Source of the DNA: Pseudoalteromonas sp. 0303
GTDB taxonomy: Bacteria; Pseudomonadota; Gammaproteobacteria; Enterobacterales; Alteromonadaceae
NCBI RefSeq assembly: GCF_013349995.1
Contig: NZ_JABVXF010000021.1
Location: forward strand, 1 to 64,000
Direction of reading: 5' to 3'
Length of the DNA stretch: 64,000 nucleotides
Under the pieces are notes generated by a model. The model made no database searches and was not told where the DNA came from. It was given only the letters and a program-made list of their open reading frames with translations. Both the position numbers and the translations under genes were made by a program. Below, piece after piece: positions 48,291 to 57,173 of the stretch (position 1 is the stretch's first letter; each line of letters starts with the position of its first letter).

Positions 48291-50486
48291 CTATTGTTTA
48301 GCTTGCAGGTAGGTAATTAACTCTTTTTCTGGCATAGGCTTAGCATACATGAAGCCTTGCACTTCATCACAGCCAAGCTGGGCTAAATAATCCGCTTGCG
48401 CTTGTGTCTCGACCCCTTCTGCTATGGTTTTTAAACCCAGCCTTGCACCTAAAGAAATAATTAACGCAGCAATCGCCTGACAATCTTGACCTGGCAAGTC
48501 TTTAATAAAATCGCGATCAATTTTGAGTCTGTCTAGCGGAAGTTTTTGCAAGTAACTTAACGATGAAAACCCTGTACCGAAGTCGTCGATCGCAATCTCG
48601 ATACCAAACTCTTTGAGCTCTTTTAAAGTTGTGATCACATTCGTAAGCTCATCCATAACCACGCTTTCGGTTACTTCAAGTTCAATATATTGCGGTTCTA
48701 CATCGTATTTAATAAGCGTGTCTTTTACTTGCTGAGCATAGCCTTTAACTTTAAATTGTGGCACTGAGACGTTTACTGCAATGCTAATTGCAAATCCCAT
48801 CGCTTCTAGGCGCTTTTGCTGCATACATGCTTGCTCCAGCACCCACTGCCCTATATCGACAATTAAACCGGCATCTTCAGCCATTGGAACGAAAATCGCT
48901 GGCGAAATATACTGACCATTTCCTGAGGGCCAACGCAGCAGCGCTTCACAACCTATAATTTCGAGGGTATTTAAATCAAGTTGCGGTTGAAACCACACTT
49001 CTAATTTACGTTGCTCAAAATCTTGACGAAGCTGCCTGATGATCCCCAAACGCCATGCCATCTGCTCTTCCATATCTGGGGTATACGTCACCACCATTTC
49101 AGAAGATTGTTTTTTAGCTTGGTTTAACGCAATGTAACCGAGTTTTAAGGTCTCGATCCCGGCTTGTTGGAAATCACCTTGGTAACATAAACCAATTTTA
49201 AAGTTGATTGGTAAAATGTGTTCACCAGCATTGAACGGCAAACTTAAATGCTCGCGTAGTAGCTCAACATCACATTCACCAACGGGTAACAGTAAGCCAA
49301 ACACATCTGCACCAATACGCGAGAGCAGCTTTGCATTTGGGTATTCTTGATGTAGCCTATCAACAATGGCATTTAGTAATAAGTTACCAATCTCTTGGCC
49401 TAAGCCATTATTAATATCTGAGAATTGCGCAACATCAATTAATAAAAAGACATAGTCACTTTTACCCGGCTGGTAGTAACGCTCCACTTTATTCATGAAA
49501 TCGTTACGATTCGATAAGCCAGTTAAAACATCTTTATAAGCTGCATCACGTAAACGGTTAAACAATCTAACATTATCAAGACCAACACTGACATTGGTTA
49601 AAAATATCTCTGCAAATTGTAGTTGTGAAGGACTTGGAGTGTGCTCGGTTTCTAAGTAAATAGCTGCTTGGCGGTTTTTGCTTTTTAATAAATACGTACT
49701 GTCTACATCGGTGTGCTGATGCTCACCTTGGGCTAGGCAGTTGTTAACTTGCATGATAATACGGCCATCATCAAGCTGCTCAATACCCTGGCCAATAAAC
49801 TCATTATATTCAGCACAACCACCTAAAACATAAACCTGATTGTCATCTTCAATAGAACCACACAGTAAACCTTGCGGTTCGCAATCTAAAATAATTGAGA
49901 GCTGCTTAATCACTGCCATCGAAAAAGCTTTGATATCAGTAAAACCAAGAATAGCCTTAGATGCATACAAAATATTATTTAACGCGCGGCTTTGAAATTC
50001 GAGCTGACATACTTGCTCATAAGAGCGAATAGCAGTAACCAGGGCGGTGATAAGTTTACTACGTGTTAGCTCTGTTTTTGTTTTGTAGTCGTTAATATCG
50101 TATTCGCGGATCACTTTTTCTTCAGGTGCATAGCCTGGTTGTCCGGTACGTAAAATAATGCGCACATTGTGATTATTGAGGCACTCTCTAACCTGCTTTA
50201 CAACTTGCAAGCCAGCATCATCTGACTCCATAACCACATCAAGGAGTATTACCGAAATCGAATGGTCATTTTTAAGTAATTCGAGCGCTTCTGCACCTGA
50301 GTAGGCATGGTGGAATCGCAGCCCTTTATCCCAAAACTCAACGCCTGAAAGAGCAAGCTTAGTAACTGAATGTATTTCTGGATCATCATCGACAATTAAT
50401 ACGTCCCAAAAATCAGAGACAGTTTCATCCACTAACTGTTCGTCATCTTGGTCACTAAACAAAAAGTCGTTACTCTCTGATGCCAT
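48291..50486 (-). CDS. Response regulator with DUF3369, degenerate GGDEF and intact EAL domain
   Basis: 731 aa. Receiver domain at about 28-155 with Asp83 (VILLDVVM); a DUF3369 region at about 165-315; a GGDEF domain at about 320-470 whose signature is SRIGADVFGLLLP, so the GGDEF motif is lost; and an EAL domain at about 485-730 with EALLRW, VNVSVPQF, LEVTESVV, DDFGTGFSSL, LKIDRDF, AEGVET and QGFMYA all in place. It should therefore degrade c-di-GMP, with the GGDEF domain as a possible GTP sensor, under control of an unknown kinase. The start ATG at 50486 is followed by an acidic stretch before the receiver. Confidence 0.94.
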   Translation of the reverse strand: MASESNDFLFSDQDDEQLVDETVSDFWDVLIVDDDPEIHSVTKLALSGVEFWDKGLRFHHAYSGAEALELLKNDHSISVILLDVVMESDDAGLQVVKQVRECLNNHNVRIILRTGQPGYAPEEKVIREYDINDYKTKTELTRSKLITALVTAIRSYEQVCQLEFQSRALNNILYASKAILGFTDIKAFSMAVIKQLSIILDCEPQGLLCGSIEDDNQVYVLGGCAEYNEFIGQGIEQLDDGRIIMQVNNCLAQGEHQHTDVDSTYLLKSKNRQAAIYLETEHTPSPSQLQFAEIFLTNVSVGLDNVRLFNRLRDAAYKDVLTGLSNRNDFMNKVERYYQPGKSDYVFLLIDVAQFSDINNGLGQEIGNLLLNAIVDRLHQEYPNAKLLSRIGADVFGLLLPVGECDVELLREHLSLPFNAGEHILPINFKIGLCYQGDFQQAGIETLKLGYIALNQAKKQSSEMVVTYTPDMEEQMAWRLGIIRQLRQDFEQRKLEVWFQPQLDLNTLEIIGCEALLRWPSGNGQYISPAIFVPMAEDAGLIVDIGQWVLEQACMQQKRLEAMGFAISIAVNVSVPQFKVKGYAQQVKDTLIKYDVEPQYIELEVTESVVMDELTNVITTLKELKEFGIEIAIDDFGTGFSSLSYLQKLPLDRLKIDRDFIKDLPGQDCQAIAALIISLGARLGLKTIAEGVETQAQADYLAQLGCDEVQGFMYAKPMPEKELITYLQAKQ

Positions 50487-50733
50487 TAATAATTCCTTAA
50501 AGTGATCCCCGTAATACTGTAACTATGGCGCCACTCCATTTTACAGCGATGCTCAAAATTCTATCACTTATTTAACTATGATACATTAGTGATAGCTTAT
50601 ATAGTATCAAACAAATTATAGTCTATGTTACGTATAATGTTATGAAAGTTATAAAACAATTGCCTGAGGTGAGATTATTAAAATACTCATTTTTACCCTA
50701 AAAGCGATTTTTATCAGCATTCTGATCTCACTT

Positions 50734-51252
50734 GTGATTGGGCTCATGCTTTCACCGCAATATACTGTTCACAAATCAATTAAAGTGAATGCGAGCAGTG
50801 CTGAAGTTGCGAGCCTTGTTGGTGACTTTAATCAATGGCCTAAATGGCAACCATGGCAGGCTGTCGACCCGAGTATCGAATTTACCATTGCAGAGCCTAG
50901 CCAAGGAGTAGGTGCACATCAATTTTGGCAAAGTCGCTTTGGCGAAGGTGAAATGACCATCACCCAACTCGACAACAGCCAGCTTTCATTTAATATCTTA
51001 TTTAATAAAGAACACATTGCCCAAGGCACAATTCGCTATTTACCTGAGGGTGATAACGTTAACATTGAGTGTTCATTAAAAGGTGAGGTCAACACCCCTA
51101 TTATTGGTGGCTACCTTGCTTTACTAAGCCAGTATATTCTCAATAACACAGTAAAACTGGCGCTCAATAACATCAAAACTCATGCGCAGTTAGCAACAAC
51201 AGGTAAGGACAGTGTGACCGATGACAGTGAAAGCAGCTCAGGCGAGAGTTAA
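50734..51252 (+). CDS. SRPBCC-superfamily protein, start codon doubtful
   Basis: 172 aa from the GTG at 50734, the first canonical start codon. The SRPBCC fold is shown by SPQYTVHKSIKVNASSAEVA and FNQWPKWQPWQ, as in the lipid-binding polyketide-cyclase-like group. Ligand unknown. The frame is open upstream to 50668 without ATG, GTG or TTG, and the upstream codons spell a typical hydrophobic anchor (ILIFTLKAIFISILISLVIG). AGGTG lies right before ATT at 50674, so translation probably starts there. The 3' end overlaps the next gene by 32 bases. Confidence 0.82.
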   Translation: MIGLMLSPQYTVHKSIKVNASSAEVASLVGDFNQWPKWQPWQAVDPSIEFTIAEPSQGVGAHQFWQSRFGEGEMTITQLDNSQLSFNILFNKEHIAQGTIRYLPEGDNVNIECSLKGEVNTPIIGGYLALLSQYILNNTVKLALNNIKTHAQLATTGKDSVTDDSESSSGES

Positions 51253-52108
51253 TCTTGCTAATATCATAGAAAACCAGCTTGGCTACCCTATTCATAAGGC
51301 ATCATCGGCTAGGATCAACCATGCTGGTGATGACAGCTACTCAGCACAAGGTCAACAGCAGTTAGCTTATCAAATTAAAGCGCAAGCAAGCCTTTTAGAG
51401 CGCGCCCAAACTCGCCAAGAAATTCAATTCATTAAGCGCCAAGAAAATATCGAAACCATTATGGCGATGGCTATGGCGTTTTGCCCCGATGTCACGGGCC
51501 AACAACAACCAGATTTTGATTGGATAGAGCGCTTTATTAGTTTATGTGAAGACACAGCTAATTCTTCAATGCAAAAGCTATGGGCAAAAATACTCGCAGG
51601 TGAGACCGTGTCACCGGGCACCTTTTCGATTAAAAGCTTACAAACACTTAAACACATGACACAGCGCGAAGCAGATGCCCTTCAGCGCTGTACATCACTG
51701 TGTGGCTTCAATGAAAAAGATAACAGCCACTTAATTTTACTTGGCTTTTACAAGAAGCCTTCGCTGTTTGATTTACTTAGAAAAGGTAACAAGGTGTCAT
51801 TTAATTTAGGGAAAACCCCTGTTAGCTTTCCTGACATTCTTACCCTAATGGATATTAACTTGCTGTATCGAAAAGAAATCGAGTCAGCTGTTTTAAAAGC
51901 TGGCCAAGAACTGGTGCTGAGCTTTATGAATCAACGCTTGGTTTTAAAAGCAAAAAGTAATGACTTAGTACTCAGTTATTATAAATTTACACAAACGGGC
52001 GACGAGTTAAGAAAGCTAATCGCATCGCCAATAAATAAGGCTTATAAGCAGATACTTTCAACATCATTAGAAGATGAATTTGAAGTTAGCTGGCAAGCTT
52101 TAAAATAA
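51221..52108 (+). CDS. TIGR03899/DUF2806-type protein of unknown function
   Basis: 295 aa, soluble and helical. The core IERFISLCEDTANSSMQKLW, then AKILAGETVSPGTFS and LKHMTQREADAL, is the hallmark of a conserved protein family of Shewanella, Vibrio and Pseudoalteromonas (remembered as TIGR03899/DUF2806). No function is known to me. It overlaps the SRPBCC gene by 32 bases, so the two are probably co-translated. A long inverted repeat covers its stop codon. Confidence 0.85.
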   Translation: MTVKAAQARVNLANIIENQLGYPIHKASSARINHAGDDSYSAQGQQQLAYQIKAQASLLERAQTRQEIQFIKRQENIETIMAMAMAFCPDVTGQQQPDFDWIERFISLCEDTANSSMQKLWAKILAGETVSPGTFSIKSLQTLKHMTQREADALQRCTSLCGFNEKDNSHLILLGFYKKPSLFDLLRKGNKVSFNLGKTPVSFPDILTLMDINLLYRKEIESAVLKAGQELVLSFMNQRLVLKAKSNDLVLSYYKFTQTGDELRKLIASPINKAYKQILSTSLEDEFEVSWQALK

Positions 52109-52121
52109 AGCTGCCAGCTAA
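52086..52121. terminator. Inverted repeat over the end of the TIGR03899-type gene
   Basis: TTAGCTGGC-A-AGCTTT, loop AAAAT, AAAGCT-GCCAGCTAA: a 15-bp stem with one bulge that includes the stop codon TAA. No strong T-run follows on either strand. It lies between convergent genes and may stop RNA polymerase or protect RNA ends from both sides. Confidence 0.6.
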
Positions 52122-52141
52122 ATATAAACCGAAAAACTCGA

Positions 52142-52912
52142 TTAGAAGTGGATTTGAATACCCGCAAATGGGCCTGATGCATCTAAATCTGTGTAGATAT
52201 CATCAATATCATCAAGCTCTAAAGTCATTGAGCGGTAACCCGCTTTAATGTCCATATCAATTGCTAAGTTATCAAGTAAAGCGTATGCAACACCCGCTTG
52301 GTAGTCTTGAACTTTGCTATCGTCGATAGCCAGTAAGCTACCTTCAAAGAATACGCTTAAACCTGTTAACGGCAAGCCAACTTCAGCACGACCATACACT
52401 AAAGGTACGAAACCAGAAAAATCAACGCGCTCAGTTGTACTTGGGCCACCTTCTTGCGAAGTACCCGTTACCGTAATTTCACCGTCAAATTGTTTAGCGT
52501 TTACACCTAAATCAATTGAAACCAAATCATTATCAAAGATTTCGTAATATAGGATGTAGTCAACATGTGATAAATCACTCACTGTGCCTACTTGTGTGCC
52601 TACAACGTAATCAGAACCACCAAAACTAAATGTTTCATCAAGTGTTGTATCACCATTTAACTCAAGTTCAGTGTATTTTAGTTTAATGTTTGGTACTAAC
52701 GGCACTGGGTGCTCAAGTGCTGCGTAGTAGCTCGTAAACGTTTCATCATCAAATTTAAAGCTTTGTAGATTTCCGTCTTGAGCAAAACTACCGCTGTTAT
52801 CTGATTGCCAGCCATCAACACCTAGGTATAAACCTAATAATGTATCAGCTTGCGCTGTTGGAGCTAAACAGGCCATTGAAAGGGCAGCTGCTAAACAGTA
52901 CTTTTTCATCAT
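52142..52912 (-). CDS. TIGR04219-family outer membrane beta-barrel protein
   Basis: 256 aa. Signal peptide at about 1-22 (LAPTAQA cleavage), then alternating strands typical of a small barrel (GLYLGVDGWQS, IDLGVNAKQFDGEITV, VYGRAEVGLPLTGLSVFFEG), ending in a C-terminal aromatic residue (IQIHF) that suits BAM recognition. The function of this family is unknown. It lies 2 bases after a DUF2333 gene, so the two form an operon with the PCu(A)C gene upstream. Confidence 0.87.
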   Translation of the reverse strand: MMKKYCLAAALSMACLAPTAQADTLLGLYLGVDGWQSDNSGSFAQDGNLQSFKFDDETFTSYYAALEHPVPLVPNIKLKYTELELNGDTTLDETFSFGGSDYVVGTQVGTVSDLSHVDYILYYEIFDNDLVSIDLGVNAKQFDGEITVTGTSQEGGPSTTERVDFSGFVPLVYGRAEVGLPLTGLSVFFEGSLLAIDDSKVQDYQAGVAYALLDNLAIDMDIKAGYRSMTLELDDIDDIYTDLDASGPFAGIQIHF

Positions 52913-52913
52913 T

Positions 52914-53900
52914 TTATCCTTGCGCTAAAAGTTCGCTAAGTTCAATTAGAGCCGCATTGGCTCGAGAAATATAATTCGCCATGACCAGTGAGTGGTTAGC
53001 AACAAAACCAAAACCACTGCCATTTAAGATCATTGGGCTCCACACAGTTTCTTGCGTGGCCTCTAATTCACGAATAATTTGTTGCAGACTAACACGAGCA
53101 TTTTTCTTTTCTAAGACATCAGCAAAATCATATTCAACCGCTTGTAAAAAGTGCAGTAATGCCCACGTTGCACCACGCGATTCATAAAATACATCATCAA
53201 TTTGCCACCAAGATGTTTTTACTTGGCTTTGCAAAGGGGTGTATGTTGCTTGATGAGCCGCAGTATCGCCAGCTAAATCAGTATTCAAACGATCTTGACC
53301 AACACTTGCACTTAAACGCTGGCTTAAACTACCTAAACGCTTTTCAGCTTCTTTTAACCAGCCACGTAAGTTATCGGCACGGGCATAAAACTGGCTATCT
53401 CGATCGTTCTGATCCGCAATTTGGGTACGGTATACAATAAGTAAATCAATACCCTTTTGATATTCAGTTTCTGCGCTAGGCCATGCCCATGCTACCGAGC
53501 TTATATTAAATTGCGGCTGTGCTTTTTTAAGAGCTTCGTGCTCAGTTGATTGAGACTGTGAACGACTGAAGTCTTTACGCATCGACAACACTAAATCTCG
53601 GGTCATCTCAAGCGCGCCGTATTCCCACGCCGGCATGTTATCCATCATTACACTTGGTGGCATCATATCGTTAGATAAGTAGCCGCCAGGCTTATTTAAT
53701 AATGTACTTGCCACATTGATCAACGTAGTTGTTGTTGTGTAGCCGGTGACAAACTTTTCACCGCGCATTTGCGCTTCCTGTTTTGCCTTGCTAACAACAT
53801 CCATACGAGCTGGTTCACTACTCCAGTAAACAGCAATCGCGTAAAAAATAATTAGTATAATAAGTAATGCACTGGCTATTTTTCCTTTATGCTCAGACAT
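52914..53900 (-). CDS. DUF2333-family inner-membrane-anchored protein
   Basis: 328 aa. A single membrane segment (about 9-27, ALLIILIIFYAIAVYW) is followed by a large helical periplasmic domain. LLNKPGGYLSNDMMPPSV and MPAWEYGALEMTRDL are the family hallmarks. Function unknown. It lies between a PCu(A)C copper chaperone gene (8-base gap) and the TIGR04219 barrel gene, so an envelope role is likely. Confidence 0.9.
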   Translation of the reverse strand: MSEHKGKIASALLIILIIFYAIAVYWSSEPARMDVVSKAKQEAQMRGEKFVTGYTTTTTLINVASTLLNKPGGYLSNDMMPPSVMMDNMPAWEYGALEMTRDLVLSMRKDFSRSQSQSTEHEALKKAQPQFNISSVAWAWPSAETEYQKGIDLLIVYRTQIADQNDRDSQFYARADNLRGWLKEAEKRLGSLSQRLSASVGQDRLNTDLAGDTAAHQATYTPLQSQVKTSWWQIDDVFYESRGATWALLHFLQAVEYDFADVLEKKNARVSLQQIIRELEATQETVWSPMILNGSGFGFVANHSLVMANYISRANAALIELSELLAQG

Positions 53901-53908
53901 AATACCTC

Positions 53909-54415
53909 CTAGTGATGTGAGTGCTCTTTACTTTTTTTTGATGCCTGCTCAGACATTTCTTGTAAAGACACAACCTTGGCTTGAGTAAAAACTCGATTGC
54001 CATCATTAAAATATAGCGTGAGTTTTCGTTCTTGCCCTGCTTTTAGTTGATCTTCAGGTTCAAACACCATTAAGTGATAACCACCCGGTTTAAACTCAAC
54101 ACTGCTGTGCCCATCAATCTTTAATGATAAAACCTGTTCCATTTTCATCATGCCATCAACATGAGTATGCTGATGAATTTCAACACGTCCTAAACCATCA
54201 AGCTCGGCTTTAGTTAATACCGTTGCATGCTCACTTGGGTTAGTAATAGTTAAATAAGCCACGCTGGCTTTACTGGCTGGTAAAAATTCACGTACCTGCG
54301 CATTGCTTACGGTTACTTCGGCAACATCGCTATGATCATGACCACTATGGGCAGATGAAAAAGTACTAAAGAATAAACTTGCGGTAAGAAAAGAGAGTGC
54401 GGGCCACAGTTTCAT
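53909..54415 (-). CDS. Periplasmic copper chaperone PCu(A)C
   Basis: 168 aa. Signal peptide at about 1-22 (STFSSAHS region). The copper site is made of His and Met residues in IHQHTHVDGMMKMEQV and GGYHLMVF, as in the H(M)X10MX21HXM motif. A His-rich stretch follows the signal peptide (HSGHDHSD) and another lies at the C-terminus (HSHH), which could also bind metal. It delivers Cu(I) to cytochrome oxidase in studied members. First gene of a three-gene operon with DUF2333 and TIGR04219 genes. Confidence 0.92.
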   Translation of the reverse strand: MKLWPALSFLTASLFFSTFSSAHSGHDHSDVAEVTVSNAQVREFLPASKASVAYLTITNPSEHATVLTKAELDGLGRVEIHQHTHVDGMMKMEQVLSLKIDGHSSVEFKPGGYHLMVFEPEDQLKAGQERKLTLYFNDGNRVFTQAKVVSLQEMSEQASKKSKEHSHH

Positions 54416-54495
54416 TATGTTTTAATCCTTGTTAAGACATTAACTTACCCGCTAAATTTAGCATATTTTATGTATTAAGGCAGTTTATTAGTACC

Positions 54496-54822
54496 TTAAG
54501 CTGGCGATTTTTTGTTATCGGCAATCAACCAGCATAATGCTGCGATTAGTAAAAGTGGCCATGCAATCATGACTGAGCCAAATAAAAACGCAAGCACAAC
54601 ACCAATCAAAGCAACAACACCTGCGCCTAGCAGCCCAATAGTGAATAGCGCAACACCTGCAACGACGGCAATGACTGCCACTATTGCACCGATGACCTCA
54701 AGCCCAGCCCAACTCATATCAGCAATTGATAAAGGTAATTGCCATGAGTCAAACGATACAAATGAAACCGCATCAGTGCATAGTAATAACATTGCCAAAA
54801 TGATGATAGCTAACGTTTTCAT
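54496..54822 (-). CDS. Small polytopic membrane protein in the psp operon
   Basis: 108 aa, almost all hydrophobic with three or four predicted membrane segments (about 1-20, 42-65, 66-82, 85-100). Not recognised; it is unlike PspB or PspD in length. It follows pspC by 9 bases on the same strand and so probably belongs to the phage-shock operon. A function in membrane stress is inferred only from location. Confidence 0.75.
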   Translation of the reverse strand: MKTLAIIILAMLLLCTDAVSFVSFDSWQLPLSIADMSWAGLEVIGAIVAVIAVVAGVALFTIGLLGAGVVALIGVVLAFLFGSVMIAWPLLLIAALCWLIADNKKSPA

Positions 54823-54831
54823 GCTCTACTC

Positions 54832-55041
54832 CTAGTAACCTTTCACTGGTAAAGTGCAATGAGCCACTAAATAACCCACGCCTATTAACAGGGGCATTTG
54901 AATAAGTAATATGATCATGACCAAACGTGTTGACCATACAGGGAAGCCCAAGCGCGCAGCGAGTCCGCTACATACACCCGAGATCTTTTTATTACTCAGA
55001 TCACGGTACCAGCGTGTCGATGTGCGATAAGTATTCATCAT
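54832..55041 (-). CDS. pspC: Short PspC-domain protein
   Basis: 69 aa, only the PspC core: KKISGVCSGLAARLGFP, then WSTRLVMIILLIQMPLLIGVGYLVA as one membrane segment. It lacks the C-terminal leucine-zipper-like part of E. coli PspC (119 aa). PspC senses membrane stress and binds PspA. The gene begins 7 bases after pspA. Met1 or Met2 could start it. Confidence 0.9.
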   Translation of the reverse strand: MMNTYRTSTRWYRDLSNKKISGVCSGLAARLGFPVWSTRLVMIILLIQMPLLIGVGYLVAHCTLPVKGY

Positions 55042-55048
55042 TAACCTC

Positions 55049-55723
55049 CTAAGCCGACTGCTTCATCGTTGCTTTCAAGTCAGCAAGCTCTTTATCGATT
55101 GCTTCATCTTTCTCAAGGGCAGCGAATTGTGCTGCGGTTGAATTTGCGGCATCACTTTGTGTCAGTTCATACGCCTCAACTTGCGACTCAATGCTTTCAA
55201 CGCGCTGCTCTAAGTAGTCAAAACGCGCTAATGCATCTTCAACTTTACTGCTATGCAGCTGCTCTTTTACTTTTAAGCGTGCTGTAACAACGCGTTCTTT
55301 TTGCATGTAAATCAGCTGTTTGGCCTTTGCATCTGCAAGCTTGTTTTGTAAACGCTGACAATCTTCTGTCAATTTAGCGAGTGACTCTGCCACTTTATCC
55401 ATTTCAGCTTGTTGTGCTTCGATTTCTGTCGTTAAACACTGCTTTTCAACTAATGCTGCTTTGGCAAGATCATCACGATCTTTACTCAACGCTTTTTCTG
55501 CTTTCGCTTGCCAATCAGCTACTTTCGCTTCTTTTGCAGCAATTTCACGCTTCATTTGCTTTTCTTGCGTTAAGAATGTCGCAGCAGTTGCACGGCATTC
55601 AGTCAGTGCATCCTGCATTTCTTGCACGAGTAGATTAAGTAACTTTTCAGGAACTTCAGCTTTGTCTAATGCTGCAGAAAGGTTTGCCTGAATAATGTCA
55701 TTTACGCGATTTAATACACCCAT
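55049..55723 (-). CDS. pspA: Phage shock protein A
   Basis: 224 aa coiled-coil protein of the PspA/IM30 family (ESCRT-III-like); protects the inner membrane and, in enterics, inhibits PspF. The N-terminal amphipathic helix (GVLNRVNDIIQANLSAALDKAE) is split here at the family turn EVPEKLLNLLVQEM. Coiled coil runs from about 25 to 200. The ribosome site CAGGAG precedes the ATG. A sigma-54-like promoter is 41 bases upstream. Confidence 0.95.
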   Translation of the reverse strand: MGVLNRVNDIIQANLSAALDKAEVPEKLLNLLVQEMQDALTECRATAATFLTQEKQMKREIAAKEAKVADWQAKAEKALSKDRDDLAKAALVEKQCLTTEIEAQQAEMDKVAESLAKLTEDCQRLQNKLADAKAKQLIYMQKERVVTARLKVKEQLHSSKVEDALARFDYLEQRVESIESQVEAYELTQSDAANSTAAQFAALEKDEAIDKELADLKATMKQSA

Positions 55724-55764
55724 GTGACTCTCCTGTTGATTATTGGGTTAATACAGCTAGGAGA

Positions 55765-55782
55765 TTCCAATTCTTGTGCCAA
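55765..55782 (-). promoter_or_regulatory. Candidate sigma-54 promoter of the psp operon
   Basis: On the minus strand TTGGCAC, AAGAA, TTGGA. The -24 element TGGCAC is perfect, spacing to TTG is the canonical five bases, and only the last base of the -12 element (G for C) deviates. E. coli pspA also has a non-consensus -12 element. The start codon of pspA is about 41 bases downstream. No pspF gene is adjacent. Confidence 0.65.
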
Positions 55783-55917
55783 CTAACGAATAAATTAAAA
55801 TTATCATTTATATACAATAAGTTGAGTCAATTAAATTTAGATTTAGGCTGACTAGTGACTGAATGAAAAATAACTAATTTGACTAAAAAATTAACTTTTT
55901 CACTAAATTTTAGGATC

Positions 55918-55945
55918 AAAAAAAGCCACAAAATGTGGCTTTTTT
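55918..55945 (-). terminator. Terminator of dusA
   Basis: On the minus strand AAAAAAGCCACA, loop TTT, TGTGGCTTTTTTT. It lies 14 bases after the dusA stop codon. Confidence 0.92.
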
Positions 55946-55959
55946 AATAGGGTAAATGA

Positions 55960-56937
55960 TTAGGCTTCTGGGACAAAACTTAAGGCTTTATCCATAACAG
56001 ATAAATCGGCCGCTTTGCCATGGCCTTTTTCTGAAAGGTGGCGTCTAAAACCACGCGCACCAGGTTGGCCTTGAAAAATTCCCAACATATGGCGAGCTAT
56101 ATGCCAAAAGTTAGCGCCTTTACTCATTTCGTCTTCAATATAGTCGTACATCGAGCGTACAACCTGATGACGACTTAGCGTAAAGGCTTCATCACCATAA
56201 ATGTTTTCGTCAACCTCAGACAAAATAAACGGATTACTATACGCCTCACGACCAATCATAATGCCATCAACATACTCAAGGTGAGCTACGCTATCAGCAA
56301 TTGTTTTCACGCCACCATTTAAGCTTAAGTGAAGTTGCGGATAATCTTTTTTCAACTGGTAAACCCGCGGGTAATCAAGAGGTGGGATCTCACGATTCTC
56401 TTTTGGGCTTAAGCCATTTAACCACGCTTTACGCGCATGAATAATAAAGTCATCACAGCCAACATCATGACTTGCTTCGATTAAAGCACATAAAAACTCA
56501 TACGAGTCTTGCTCATCAATACCAATGCGAGTTTTAACAGTAACAGGAATAGTCACTTCGGCCTTCATTGCAGCAACGCAATCAGCAACCAGTTTAGGCT
56601 CAGCCATTAAACAAGCACCAAAACGACCATTTTGCACACGATCAGACGGACAGCCAACATTTAAATTTACTTCATGATAGCCGCGCTCCGCCGCTAACTT
56701 TGCACACTTAGCCAACGCTTCAGGATCTGAGCCACCAAGTTGCAATGCCACTGGCCCTTCATGCTCATTAAAGTGTAAGTAATCGCCTTTACCAAATAAA
56801 ATAGCGCCGGTTGTCACCATCTCAGTGTAAAGCACAGCATGCTTAGTCATTTTGCGGTGAAAGGTTCGACAGTGACGATCAGTCCAATCTAACATGGGTG
56901 CCACGGAAAAACGGCGGTTTAATGTCGTTGTGCTCAT
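55960..56937 (-). CDS. dusA: tRNA-dihydrouridine(20/20a) synthase DusA
   Basis: 325 aa flavoenzyme that reduces uridine 20/20a in the tRNA D-loop. FMN-barrel motifs [12 protein letters not shown] at the N-terminus and [12 protein letters not shown] with the catalytic-type Cys in RFGACLM; the RNA-contact segment is [18 protein letters not shown]. All fit DusA and not DusB or DusC. Monocistronic, with a terminator. Confidence 0.95.
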   Translation of the reverse strand: MSTTTLNRRFSVAPMLDWTDRHCRTFHRKMTKHAVLYTEMVTTGAILFGKGDYLHFNEHEGPVALQLGGSDPEALAKCAKLAAERGYHEVNLNVGCPSDRVQNGRFGACLMAEPKLVADCVAAMKAEVTIPVTVKTRIGIDEQDSYEFLCALIEASHDVGCDDFIIHARKAWLNGLSPKENREIPPLDYPRVYQLKKDYPQLHLSLNGGVKTIADSVAHLEYVDGIMIGREAYSNPFILSEVDENIYGDEAFTLSRHQVVRSMYDYIEDEMSKGANFWHIARHMLGIFQGQPGARGFRRHLSEKGHGKAADLSVMDKALSFVPEA

Positions 56938-57173
56938 AACATGGCCCCTTTAAAGATCAATGCATTTACTTGCAACTTAAATTACCTAATACGATTAACG
57001 CTTAATATAGCGATGACACATACCCTTTAGGTATGCACCGAAATGAAAAATTGCGACCATTATACCACCGAAGCTGGCTCGCGGCATGGCTTAATCAAAG
57101 ATCAGATAATGAAAAGAGGCGAAGAAGTGTACTGCAATCTCACTTCTTTGATGAATAAGGTAAAATGCTAAGT

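Noticed and set aside
57041..57150. Inverted repeats CATACC/GGTATG and AAGAAGTG/CACTTCTT between dusA and the lipoprotein gene
   Set aside because: Short stems, large loop in the second, no T-run; could be chance in a 236-base gap.
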